Source: Kitasatospora herbaricolor (lineage in GTDB: Bacteria > Actinomycetota > Actinomycetes > Streptomycetales > Streptomycetaceae). Taken from it: a stretch of DNA of 64,000 nucleotides. The position numbers and the translations under genes are program-made. Below the pieces are notes generated by a model that saw only the letters and a list, made by a program, of their open reading frames with translations, made no database searches and had not been told where the DNA came from. The stretch lies in contig NZ_JAUSVA010000002.1 of the NCBI RefSeq assembly GCF_030813695.1, positions 2,852,001 through 2,916,000 of the forward strand. Reading direction: 5' to 3'. Positions 7,895 to 15,983 of the stretch are shown in pieces. The stretch's first letter is position 1. Every line of letters starts with the position of its first letter.

Positions 7895-9184
7895 ATGCTG
7901 ACCGCCGCCCGTACGGGCGCCGCCGTGCTGTCCGCCCTGCTGCTGGCCGGCACCGCCGCCGCGCCGGCCCTCGCCGACAGCCCCTCGCCCAGCGCCACCG
8001 TCGCCGTCCCCGCCGGGCTGTACGGGCAGGGCGACCCGACGTACGACGGCGTCTGGCGCCAGTCGCTGGCCCTGGCCGCGCTGGCCGCGGTCAAGGCCGT
8101 CCCCGCCGACAGCGCCGTCGGGTGGCTGACCGGCCAGCAGTGCGCGGACGGCGGCTGGCCGTCCTTCCGCGCCGACACCGCCGCCGCCTGCGACGCGGCC
8201 ACCGAGGACAGCAACGCCACCTCCGTCGCCGTCCAGGCGCTGGCCGCGCTCGGCGGGCACCAGGACGCCGTGGACAAGGGCGTCCAGTGGCTGAAGGCCA
8301 ACCAGAACGCGGACGGCAGCTGGGCCTACAACCCCGGCAACCCCGGTGACGCCAACTCCACCGGCCTGGCCGTCACCGCGCTGATCGCCGCCAAGGCCGA
8401 CCCGGCCACCGTCGCCAGGTCCGGCCGCAGCGGCTACGACGGCCTGGCGCTCTTCCAGCTCGGCTGCGCCGCGCCCGCCGACCAGCGCGGCGCCTTCGCC
8501 TACCAGCCCGACCCCGCCGGCGCGCCGGCCGCCAACGCGCTGGCCTCCGCCCAGGCCGCGCTGGGCGCCGCCGGCGGCCGGCTGCCGGTGACCAACACCA
8601 ATACGGTCGACGCCGCGCCGAAGGCCCTGGCCTGCCCGGCCGGCGCCGCCGCGCAGCCCGTGCCACGCGCCGACTCGGCCGAGGCCGCCGCCGCGTACCT
8701 GACCACCCAGCTGGCCGCCACCGGGCAGCACCTGATGCTCACCCTGCCGGGCGCGACCCCCACCCCCGACTGGACCGCGACCGCCTGGGCGGTGCTGAGC
8801 CTGGTCCAGTCCGGCCACGCCGAGCAGGCCACCGGCGCCGTCGACTGGCTGGCCGCGCAGGGCAGCACCTGGACCAAGGGCGGCACCGACGCCTCCGCCA
8901 CCGCCTCCCTGGTGCTGGTCGCCGAGGCCGCCCGGCGCGACCCCGCCGACTTCGGCGGCACCGACCTCGTCCAGCAGCTGACCGCGGCCGGACCGGCGCT
9001 CAAGTCGGGCCCGTCCTCCGCGACGGCGGCCGCCACCGCCACCGCGAAGAAGGACGACAAGGGCGGTGTCTCCACCCTCTGGGTGATCGGGGTCGGCCTG
9101 CTGATCGGCGTCGGCGGCGGCCTGCTGCTGAGCCTGCAGCGCCGGCGCGGCTCCCAGGGGTCCGCCCGGAAGCCCGGCAAGTGA
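7895..9184 (+). CDS. secreted membrane-anchored alpha-toroid protein, B12-regulated
   Basis: This 429-residue protein has a signal peptide (about 1-28, ending APALADS). Helical repeats follow with QW-like motifs QQCADGGW (81-88) and NQNADGSW (136-143) and repeated xTGLAVTAL-type helices. Then come a Ser/Ala/Lys linker and a C-terminal membrane helix (about 389-408) ending in RRR. This is a terpene-cyclase/prenyltransferase-like alpha6 toroid placed outside the cell, without a DxDD catalytic motif. Intrinsic factor and transcobalamin bind cobalamin with the same kind of toroid. As first gene after a cobalamin riboswitch and before an ECF importer, it is a good candidate cobalamin-binding surface protein. 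The binding role is inferred. Confidence 0.8.
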   Translation: MLTAARTGAAVLSALLLAGTAAAPALADSPSPSATVAVPAGLYGQGDPTYDGVWRQSLALAALAAVKAVPADSAVGWLTGQQCADGGWPSFRADTAAACDAATEDSNATSVAVQALAALGGHQDAVDKGVQWLKANQNADGSWAYNPGNPGDANSTGLAVTALIAAKADPATVARSGRSGYDGLALFQLGCAAPADQRGAFAYQPDPAGAPAANALASAQAALGAAGGRLPVTNTNTVDAAPKALACPAGAAAQPVPRADSAEAAAAYLTTQLAATGQHLMLTLPGATPTPDWTATAWAVLSLVQSGHAEQATGAVDWLAAQGSTWTKGGTDASATASLVLVAEAARRDPADFGGTDLVQQLTAAGPALKSGPSSATAAATATAKKDDKGGVSTLWVIGVGLLIGVGGGLLLSLQRRRGSQGSARKPGK

Positions 9185-9846
9185 CCGTCCAGGCACGCCC
9201 GCGGGCGGTGGCGGCCACGCTGGCCGCCACCGCCCTGCTGGGCCTTCTCGCCGTCCTCGCCGCCGCCCCCGCCCAGGCGACCGGCTACCGCTACTGGTCG
9301 TTCTGGAAGTGGTCCGGCGGCACCTGGGCGTACCAGCAGCAGGGCCCGGCCGTGTACGTCCCGCCGGACGGCTCGGTGGACGGCTGGCGCTTCGCGGTCA
9401 GCCCGGACGGCGGCCGGGACGCCGCCCGCCCGGGCGCGCCCGGCGACTTCGAGGCCGCCTGCGCCGCCACCCCCGCGCAGGCCGGCCGCAAGCGGATCGC
9501 CGTCGTGCTCGACTTCGGCACCGCCGCGGACGCCCCGCCCGGCGCCCTCGCGGCCGGGTCCGCGCCGCCCGCGGCGCGCACGGGCTGCGCCTCGGTGGCC
9601 ACCGGCGCCAGCTCCGCCGAGGTGCTCGCCGCCCTCGCGCCGCCGCTGCGCTACGACGGCGCCGGCATCCTGTGCGCCATCGCCGGGTACCCGGCGGCGG
9701 GCTGCGGCGAGGCCCTGGCCGGGACGCCGTCGGCCTCCGGCGACCGGGGCGGCTCCGGCGGCCCGGACCTCGGCCTGATCGCGGGCGGCGCCGCCGTCGC
9801 GGTGCTGGCCGCCGGGGCCGTCCGGCAGGCCCGCCGGCGCCGCTGA
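9181..9846 (+). CDS. SCO2322-family secreted protein
   Basis: This 221-residue protein starts at a GTG overlapping the previous stop (GTGA). It has a signal peptide (about 1-34, ending AQA), then a small beta-rich domain with YWSFWKWSGG, WAYQQQGP and DGSVDGWRFAVS, a Cys-containing domain of about 100 residues, and a C-terminal membrane helix ending in RQARRRR. The layout fits the SCO2322 family of actinobacteria, which is uncharacterised. The YW...DG..GW(R)F pattern recalls the end of DUF4430, the beta domain of transcobalamin-like proteins; I see this by eye only. It probably works with the toroid protein outside the membrane to present a ligand to the ECF transporter. Confidence 0.8.
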   Translation: MTVQARPRAVAATLAATALLGLLAVLAAAPAQATGYRYWSFWKWSGGTWAYQQQGPAVYVPPDGSVDGWRFAVSPDGGRDAARPGAPGDFEAACAATPAQAGRKRIAVVLDFGTAADAPPGALAAGSAPPAARTGCASVATGASSAEVLAALAPPLRYDGAGILCAIAGYPAAGCGEALAGTPSASGDRGGSGGPDLGLIAGGAAVAVLAAGAVRQARRRR

Positions 9847-9938
9847 CCACCGACCGGCCCTCGCGCCGCGTCCCGTCCGTCCCGTCCCTTCCGTCCCGTC
9901 CGAACCACCCGCCCGCGCCCGCCGACCAGGAACCCGCC

Positions 9939-11042
9939 GTGACCTCACCCCGCCGCACCCGCCCGGCCGCCGGACCACGCCACCTGCACCCCGGGGCGTG
10001 GTGGCTGTGGGCACTGGGCCTGGCGGCGGCCGCCTCCCGCACCACCGACCCGCTGCTGCTCCTGCTGATCGTCGCGGTCGCCGGGTACGTGGTCGCGGCC
10101 CGGCGCAGCGACGCCCCCTGGTCACGCTCGTACGGCACCTTCCTGCGGCTCGGCCTGCTGGTGCTCGGCATCCGGCTGCTGTTCGCCGTACTGCTGGGCT
10201 CCCCCGTGCCCGGCACCCACGTCCTGTTCACGCTGCCCGAGCTGCCCCTGCCCGCCTGGGCGCAGGGCGTCCGGGTGGGCGGCAGGGTCACCGTCGAGGG
10301 CCTGCTGTTCGCGCTGTACGACGGGCTGAAGCTGGCCACCCTGCTGGTCTGCGTCGGCGCCGCCAACGCCCTGGCCAGCCCGGCCCGGCTGCTGCGTGCC
10401 CTGCCCGGCGCGCTCTACGAGGCCGGGGTCGCCGTGGTGGTGGCGATGACCTTCGCCCCGAACCTGGTCGCGGACGTGCAGCGGCTGCGGGCCGCCCGCC
10501 GGCTGCGCGGCCGCTCCGACCGGGGCGCGAAGGCCCTGCTCAGCGTCGGACTCCCGGTGCTGGAGGGCGCGTTGGAGCGCTCGGTCGCACTGGCCGCGGC
10601 GATGGACACCAGGGGTTTCGGCCGCACCGCCGACGTCCCGCCCCGGATCGCCCGCACCACCGCCGCCCTGACCCTGGCCGGTCTGCTCGGGGTCTGCGCC
10701 GCCGCGTACGGACTGCTCGGCTCGGCCGGCACCGGCTGGGCGCTGCCGGTGCTGGCGATCGGCCTGGCCGCCGCCGGCGCCGGGCTGCTGCTCGGCAGCC
10801 GGCGCGCCGCCAGGACCCGCTACCGGCCCGACCCGTGGACCTGGCGCGAGTGGGCGGTGGCCGGCTCGGGCGTGCTGGTGGCCGTCCTGGTGATCAGGCT
10901 GGCGGCGCTGTACCCGGCCGCCTTCGCCCCCTCGTTCGTCCCGCTGACCGCGCCGACCCTGCCGCTGGCCGCCGCGCTGGCGGTGCTGGTCGGCCTGGTG
11001 CCCGCCGTCGCCGCCCCGATCCCGCCCCGGAGTGCCTCATGA
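9939..11042 (+). CDS. ecfT: ECF transporter transmembrane component T
   Basis: This 367-residue EcfT/CbiQ-family protein starts at GTG. It has several hydrophobic helices, and the cytoplasmic coupling region carries both family signatures, RAARRLRG (about residue 185) and AAMDTRGFG (about 225). These Ala-Arg-Gly helices contact the two ATPase domains. The family scaffolds a membrane substrate-binding S protein and the ATPases of energy-coupling-factor vitamin importers. The stop overlaps the ATPase start (ATGA). A gap of about 90 bases separates it from the SCO2322-type gene. The cobalamin riboswitch upstream points to cobalamin or a precursor as cargo. Confidence 0.9.
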   Translation: MTSPRRTRPAAGPRHLHPGAWWLWALGLAAAASRTTDPLLLLLIVAVAGYVVAARRSDAPWSRSYGTFLRLGLLVLGIRLLFAVLLGSPVPGTHVLFTLPELPLPAWAQGVRVGGRVTVEGLLFALYDGLKLATLLVCVGAANALASPARLLRALPGALYEAGVAVVVAMTFAPNLVADVQRLRAARRLRGRSDRGAKALLSVGLPVLEGALERSVALAAAMDTRGFGRTADVPPRIARTTAALTLAGLLGVCAAAYGLLGSAGTGWALPVLAIGLAAAGAGLLLGSRRAARTRYRPDPWTWREWAVAGSGVLVAVLVIRLAALYPAAFAPSFVPLTAPTLPLAAALAVLVGLVPAVAAPIPPRSAS

Positions 11043-12706
11043 TCACCTTCGAGCAGGTCTCGGTCAGCTACCCGGGCGCCGCCGCACCCGCCCTGCAGGG
11101 CCTGGACCTGACCGTCCCCGAGGGCGAACTCTGCCTGCTGGTGGGCCCGTCGGGCTCAGGCAAGTCGACCCTGCTGGGCACCGTCAGCGGCCTCGTGCCG
11201 CACTTCACCGGCGGCGTCCTGCACGGCCGGGTCACCGTCGGCGGCCGCGACACCCGCACCCACCGCCCGCGCGAACTCGCCGACCTGGTCGGCACCGTGG
11301 GCCAGGACCCGCTCGCGCACTTCGTCACCGACACGGTCGAGGACGAACTCGCCTACGGCATGGAGTCGCTGGGCCTGGCACCCGAGGTGATGCGCCGCCG
11401 GGTCGAGGAGACCCTCGACCTGCTCGGGCTCGCCGAACTGCGCGGCCGCGCGCTCACCTCGCTCTCCGGTGGGCAGCAGCAGCGGGTCGCGATCGGCTCG
11501 GTGCTGACCGTCCACCCCAAGGTCCTGGTGCTGGACGAACCGACCTCCGCGCTCGACCCGGGCGCCGCCGAGGAGGTGCTGGCGGTCCTGCAGCGGCTGG
11601 TCCACGACCTCGGCACCACCGTCCTGATGGCCGAGCACCGCCTGGAAAGGGTCGTCCAGTACGCCGACCAGGTGCTGCTGCTCCCCGGCGCCGGACGGGC
11701 CCCGGTGCTGGGCGACCCGGCCGAGGTGATGGCGCACTCCCCCGTCCGCCCGCCGGTGGTGGCCCTCGGCCGGCTGGCCGGCTGGTCCCCGCTGCCGCTG
11801 TCGGTGCGCGACGCCCGGCGCCGGGCCGCCCCGCTGCGGGCCCGGCTGGACGGCCTGCGGCCGCCCGACGCCGCCGACGCCGCCGACACCCGACCGGCCG
11901 ACACCCGACCGGCCGACGCCCGGCCGACCGGCGAGCCGGTCGCCACCGTACGGCGCCTGGTGGTCCGGCGTGGACCGGTGCCCGCCCTGCGCGGCGTCGA
12001 CCTGACCCTGCACGCCGGTGGGATCACTGCCCTGATGGGCCGCAACGGCGCCGGCAAGTCCACCCTGCTCGGCAGCCTGGTCGGCCTGCACGCCCCCGCC
12101 TCCGGCACCGTACGGGTCGGCGGCCTGACCCCGCACCAGGCCCGCCCGAAGGACCTGGTCCGCCGGGCCGGGCTCGTCCCGCAGGACCCGCGCGACCTGC
12201 TGTACGGCGAGAGCGTCCGCGCCGAGTGCGCGGCCGCCGACCAGGACGCCGGCGCCGGGCCGGGCAGCTGCCGCGCCCTGGTCGAGCGGCTGCTGCCCGG
12301 CATCTCCGACGACACCCACCCGCGGGACCTCTCCGAGGGCCAGCGGCTCAGCCTCGCCCTGGCCGTGGTGCTGACCTCCCGGCCGCCCCTGCTGCTGCTG
12401 GACGAGCCCACCCGCGGCCTGGACTACGCCGCCAAGGCCAGACTGGTGGAGATCCTGCGCGCGCTGGCCGCCGACGCGCACGCCGTGCTGCTCGCCACCC
12501 ACGACGTCGAACTCGCCGCCGCGCTCGCCCACCGCACGGTGATCCTGGCCGACGGCGAGATCGTCGCGGACGGCCCGACCCCGGAGATCGTGCTCTCCTC
12601 CCCCGCCTTCGCGCCCCAGGTCGCCAAGATCCTCAGTCCCTCGCCCTGGCTGACCGTCCACCAGGTCGAGCAGGCCCTGGCCGGCGCCGAAGGCGGCCCG
12701 GCATGA
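11039..12706 (+). CDS. fused ECF ATPase (A-A')
   Basis: This 555-residue protein contains two ABC ATPase domains. The first has Walker A GPSGSGKST (about 38-46), signature LSGGQQQR and Walker B VLVLDEPTSALD. The second, after a linker with a repeated DTRPA sequence, has GRNGAGKST, a degenerate signature LSEGQRLS and LLLLDEPTRGLD. It thus supplies both EcfA subunits of the importer in one chain and drives transport through EcfT. ATGA overlaps join it to the T gene before and the S gene after. The altered second signature suggests one of the two ATP sites may be weaker, which is seen in other heteromeric ABC systems. Confidence 0.92.
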   Translation: MITFEQVSVSYPGAAAPALQGLDLTVPEGELCLLVGPSGSGKSTLLGTVSGLVPHFTGGVLHGRVTVGGRDTRTHRPRELADLVGTVGQDPLAHFVTDTVEDELAYGMESLGLAPEVMRRRVEETLDLLGLAELRGRALTSLSGGQQQRVAIGSVLTVHPKVLVLDEPTSALDPGAAEEVLAVLQRLVHDLGTTVLMAEHRLERVVQYADQVLLLPGAGRAPVLGDPAEVMAHSPVRPPVVALGRLAGWSPLPLSVRDARRRAAPLRARLDGLRPPDAADAADTRPADTRPADARPTGEPVATVRRLVVRRGPVPALRGVDLTLHAGGITALMGRNGAGKSTLLGSLVGLHAPASGTVRVGGLTPHQARPKDLVRRAGLVPQDPRDLLYGESVRAECAAADQDAGAGPGSCRALVERLLPGISDDTHPRDLSEGQRLSLALAVVLTSRPPLLLLDEPTRGLDYAAKARLVEILRALAADAHAVLLATHDVELAAALAHRTVILADGEIVADGPTPEIVLSSPAFAPQVAKILSPSPWLTVHQVEQALAGAEGGPA

Positions 12707-13656
12707 GCGGCGGGACGAAGCCCGCCGGCGACGCCGCCGGCCCCCGGAGCGCGGACGCGGACAGGCTCCCGCTCGCCTCCGCCGCCGACCACGCCAGGCT
12801 GGCCCGGCCCGTCCCGCTCGGCCGGCGCTCGGTCGCCACCCTGCTGGTGATCTCGGCGATCGGCGTGGTGGCCTTCGGCTGGCCGCTGCTCGCCGCCACC
12901 GACTCCGCCCTGGTCGGGCACTCCGCCGACGCACCCTGGCTGTTCGCCCTGCTGCTGCCGCTGCTGCTCGCCGTGGTGGTGGCCCAGATCTCCGAGGGAC
13001 GCTCCGCCGACGGCGAGCCCGGCCTGGACGCCAAGTCGGTCGCCCTGCTGGGCATGCTGGCGGCCGCCGGCGCGGCCCTGCGGCCGCTCGGCGCCGGGAC
13101 GGCCGGCCTGGAACCGATGTTCTTCCTGATGGTGCTCTCCGGCCGGGTGCTCGGGCCCGGCTTCGGCTTCGTCCTCGGGTCGGTCTCGATGTTCGCCTCC
13201 GCGCTGCTGACCGGTGGGGTCGGCCCGTGGCTGCCGTTCCAGATGCTCTCGATGGGCTGGGTCTGCCTCGGCGCGGGCCTGCTGCCCGGCCCCGCCACCG
13301 TGCGCGGCCGCCGCGAACTCGCCCTGCTGGCGGCCTACGGCGCCGGCTCCGCCGTCGCGTACGGGACGGTCATGAACCTGCAGGGCTGGCCGTACATCGG
13401 CGGCCTCTCCAGCTCGGTCTCCTTCGTCGCCGGCGCGCCGCTCGGCGAGAACCTCCCCCGCTTCGTGGCCTACTGCCTCACCACCTCGCTCGGCTGGGAC
13501 CTCCCCCGCGCCGCGCTCACCGTGGTGCTCTGCCTGACCCTCGGCGGACCCGTGCTGCGTACCCTGCGCCGGGCCTCCCGGCGCGCCGCCTTCGGTGCCC
13601 CGGTCGTCTTCACCGGGGCACCGGACAACAGGGACGACGGCCCGGCGGCGGGCTGA
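12703..13656 (+). CDS. ECF transporter S component (predicted cobalamin-specific)
   Basis: This 317-residue protein starts at an ATG overlapping the ATPase stop (ATGA). A polar N-terminal tail of about 40 residues precedes about six or seven hydrophobic helices. The core has AAAGAALRPLG, EPMFFLMVLSGRVLGPGFGF and GGVGPWLPFQM, the Gly-rich helix pattern of ECF S proteins. S components bind the vitamin in the membrane and topple to deliver it. The cargo is not evident from the protein alone; the cobalamin riboswitch at the head of the operon makes cobalamin or a corrinoid most likely. The gene ends 12 bases before a convergent ketosynthase gene. Confidence 0.85.
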   Translation: MSGGTKPAGDAAGPRSADADRLPLASAADHARLARPVPLGRRSVATLLVISAIGVVAFGWPLLAATDSALVGHSADAPWLFALLLPLLLAVVVAQISEGRSADGEPGLDAKSVALLGMLAAAGAALRPLGAGTAGLEPMFFLMVLSGRVLGPGFGFVLGSVSMFASALLTGGVGPWLPFQMLSMGWVCLGAGLLPGPATVRGRRELALLAAYGAGSAVAYGTVMNLQGWPYIGGLSSSVSFVAGAPLGENLPRFVAYCLTTSLGWDLPRAALTVVLCLTLGGPVLRTLRRASRRAAFGAPVVFTGAPDNRDDGPAAG

Positions 13657-13663
13657 ACCCGCC
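13647..13663. terminator. short GC hairpin at the end of the ECF operon
   Basis: GGCGGG and CCCGCC arms with a 5-base loop span the stop codon of the S-component gene, in the 12-base gap to the convergent ketosynthase gene. The stem is only 6 bp and has no T-run. Confidence 0.35.
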
Positions 13664-13668
13664 CGGAC

Positions 13669-14892
13669 TCAGCGCGCCGCGGTGAACACCAGCGAGGCGT
13701 TGTGGCCGCCGAACCCGAAGGAGTTGACCAGCGCCGCGCCCGCCGGGCCCCGGCGGGGCGCGCCGACCACGACGTCCAGCTCCACCCGCGGGTCCTGCTC
13801 CCGCAGGTTCACGGTGGCGGGGACGACCCCCTCGCGCAGGGCCAGCACGGCGGCGACCGCCCCGAGCGCCCCCGCCGCGCCGAAGAGATGGCCGGTCATC
13901 GACTTGGTGGCGGTGACCACCGGGTGGGTGCCGACCGCCGCCACGATCGACCCGGCCTCGGTGAGGTCCCCCAGCTGCGTGGACGTCGCGTGCGCGTGCA
14001 CCTGCCCGATCCCGGCCGGGCCGAGACCGGCGGCAGCCAGGGCCAGCCGGATCGCCCGGACCTGCCCGTCCTGGTGCGCGGCGGTGATGTGGTGCGCGTC
14101 GGAGGTCACCCCGGCCCCGGCCAGCACGGCGTGCACCCGGGCCGCGCGCGCGGCGGCGAATCCGGCCCGCTCCAGCACCACCAGGGCGCAGCCCTCGCCG
14201 ATCACGAAGCCGTCCCGGCCGGTGTCGAAGGGCCTGGAAGCCTCCTGCGGCGCGTCGTTGCGGGTGGAGTGCGCCCTCGCCCGGGTGAAGCCGGCCATCG
14301 GCAGCGGGTGGATGCACGCCTCGGTGCCGCCGGCCACCACCACGTCCGCGCGGCCCAGCCGGATCAGGTCCAGTCCGGTCGCGATCGCCTCGGCGCCCGA
14401 GGCGCACGCGCTGACCGGGGTGCGGGCCCCGCCCTTGGCGCCCAGGTCGATGCTGACCCAGGCCGCCAGCCCGTTCGCCATCAGCATCGGCACGGTGTGC
14501 GGGGAGACCTTGCGCACCCCGGAGGCCTCCAGGACGTCGTCCTGGCCGAGCATGCTCAGCGCCCCGCCCGTACCGGTACCGATCACCACGGCCAGCCGCT
14601 CCGGCTCGACCTCGGGACGCCCCGCGTCGGCCCACGCCTGCCGGGCCGCGACCAGGGCGATCTGCTCGCACCGGTCGAGCCGCCGGGCCTGTACCCGGTC
14701 CAGCACCTCGGTGGGTTCGACCCGCAGCCGGCCCGCGATCCGGGCGGGCAGCGCGGCCGCCCAGTCCTCCGTGATCGGGCCGATCCCGGACTCCCCGGCC
14801 AGCATCGCGGCCCAGGTCGAGGCCACGTCCCCGCCGAGCGGGGTGGTGGCCCCCAGCCCGGTCACCACCACATCCTCCATGTTCAGCGTCAC
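13669..14892 (-). CDS. beta-ketoacyl-ACP synthase (FabF/KAS II type)
   Basis: This thiolase-fold condensing enzyme has about 407 residues. Two adjacent GTGs (14895 and 14892) follow AAGGGGG; the second has the better spacing. An internal ATG five codons on is also possible. The catalytic triad is intact: Cys in SACASGAEAI (about 163), His in HAHATSTQLGD (about 301) and His in SMTGHLFGAAG (about 335), with GFGFGGHN near the C-terminus. It should elongate an acyl-ACP with malonyl-ACP. There is no acyl carrier protein or malonyltransferase gene beside it, so this is a solitary KAS for fatty acid or small polyketide-like chains. A 217-base gap with a hairpin separates it from the ABM gene. Confidence 0.9.
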   Translation of the reverse strand: MTLNMEDVVVTGLGATTPLGGDVASTWAAMLAGESGIGPITEDWAAALPARIAGRLRVEPTEVLDRVQARRLDRCEQIALVAARQAWADAGRPEVEPERLAVVIGTGTGGALSMLGQDDVLEASGVRKVSPHTVPMLMANGLAAWVSIDLGAKGGARTPVSACASGAEAIATGLDLIRLGRADVVVAGGTEACIHPLPMAGFTRARAHSTRNDAPQEASRPFDTGRDGFVIGEGCALVVLERAGFAAARAARVHAVLAGAGVTSDAHHITAAHQDGQVRAIRLALAAAGLGPAGIGQVHAHATSTQLGDLTEAGSIVAAVGTHPVVTATKSMTGHLFGAAGALGAVAAVLALREGVVPATVNLREQDPRVELDVVVGAPRRGPAGAALVNSFGFGGHNASLVFTAAR

Positions 14893-15062
14893 CACTGAAC
14901 CCCCTTGTCAGAGTGATACACCTCACGCCCGGTCTCCGGGCGGACGGTGCTCAACGCATCCATCACTCTGCCAAGGGAATTGCCGACCCTCCGGCATCGA
15001 ACGGTACGGAGTCGCAGCAAGATCCTTTGTAGGGTTCCCATAAATCGGCCGGGCAGTCCGGC

Positions 15063-15093
15063 CTCGCCGGCCCCGGCCCCGGGGGCCGGCGAG
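15063..15093 (-). terminator. hairpin terminator after ABM gene
   Basis: Two perfect 12-base arms (CTCGCCGGCCCC and its complement) with a 7-base loop lie 20 bases past the stop of the leftward ABM gene. Confidence 0.55.
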
Positions 15094-15112
15094 CTGCCTG
15101 CGCGGCCGGTTC

Positions 15113-15448
15113 TCAGCCCTTCGGGCCCGCCGACTGGACGACCTCGAAGGACCACAGTGTGGACCCGGAGGCCGCCGGGCGCTGTGCGGCCCCGCCCTCG
15201 GCGGCCGGCGGGCCCTGACGGTGCGCCGCCTGCATCGGGCCCTCCATCCACGCCTTGAAGTGGTCCTCGGAGGCCCACCTGGTGTACACCAGGTACTGGT
15301 CGGTCCCCTCCACCGGACGCAGCAGCTCGAACCACTCGAACCCGTCCGAACTCTCCACCGCCCCGGCCCGCGACGCGAACCGCTTCTCCAGCACCTCGCG
15401 CTGCTCCGCCGGGACCGTCAGGACGTTGATCTTCACGACACTGGCCAT
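15113..15448 (-). CDS. antibiotic biosynthesis monooxygenase (ABM) domain protein
   Basis: This 111-residue protein starts at an ATG preceded by GAGG. A ferredoxin-like ABM domain fills the first 90 residues: VVKINVLTVP, RFASRAGAVESSDGFEWFELLRP, YLVYTRWASEDHFKAWM. Members are small dimeric proteins that act as cofactor-free oxygenases, haem-degrading enzymes or polyketide-modifying enzymes. The pattern VESSDGFEWFELLRP resembles the HmoB/IsdG-like branch more than the classical anthrone oxygenases, but I cannot decide by eye. It is transcribed in the same direction as the ketosynthase downstream, with a terminator hairpin between them. Confidence 0.75.
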   Translation of the reverse strand: MASVVKINVLTVPAEQREVLEKRFASRAGAVESSDGFEWFELLRPVEGTDQYLVYTRWASEDHFKAWMEGPMQAAHRQGPPAAEGGAAQRPAASGSTLWSFEVVQSAGPKG

Positions 15449-15682
15449 ACGACACCTCATCAGTTGGACGGTCGGCCGCCGCGGCGGCCGACCTCGACCG
15501 GGTGCCCGCGCTCCGGCGCGGACCGGGGCGCACGGCACCGGGCGGCTCGAAGACGCCGCCCGTCGCCCAGCGTACGAAGCCCGGAGCGCCGACGTGGCCG
15601 AGGGGCCGGGGCAACGCCGGCCCCTCCCTCACATCGGCTCGTCCGGCCGAGGCCCGGCCGGCCCGGGCGCCGGCGGGCGAGC

Positions 15683-15922
15683 CTACGGCCGCTTCCGCCG
15701 GACGGCCCGCGGCAGCGCCGGCTGCCGCTGCATGAGCCCCACCGCGACGCCGCCCGCCCCCGCCAGCAGCTGCAGCACGGTGGCGGTGGGCACCCCCGCC
15801 ACCGCGAGGACCGAGGCGAGGATCAGGACGGCGACGACCACGACCTGGTCGGCCGGCCGGAACCTGCGGCCGGGCGGGGTCGGGGCGGACGGCGGTGTCG
15901 GACGACGGCGTGAACGAGTCAT
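15683..15922 (-). CDS. small two-helix membrane protein
   Basis: This 79-residue protein starts at an ATG behind GAGAGGG. The N-terminus is Arg/Pro-rich, two hydrophobic stretches follow (about 28-44 and 46-63), and the C-terminus is very basic (RRKRP). The charge pattern predicts both ends inside. I do not recognise a family. It lies between the ABM gene and a minisatellite region that precedes it on its own strand. Confidence 0.6.
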   Translation of the reverse strand: MTRSRRRPTPPSAPTPPGRRFRPADQVVVVAVLILASVLAVAGVPTATVLQLLAGAGGVAVGLMQRQPALPRAVRRKRP

Positions 15923-15983
15923 GACGGCCCTCTCGGACGGACGATGCGGACGTGAGCGACGGACAACGGACAACGCACGACGG

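Noticed and set aside
7895-9184. Secreted toroid protein as a terpene cyclase or prenyltransferase enzyme
   Set aside because: It is exported and membrane-anchored and I see no DxDD or DDxxD motif; the riboswitch context fits ligand capture better.
13669-15448. Ketosynthase plus ABM protein as a type II polyketide cluster
   Set aside because: No chain-length factor, acyl carrier protein, cyclase or ketoreductase genes are adjacent.
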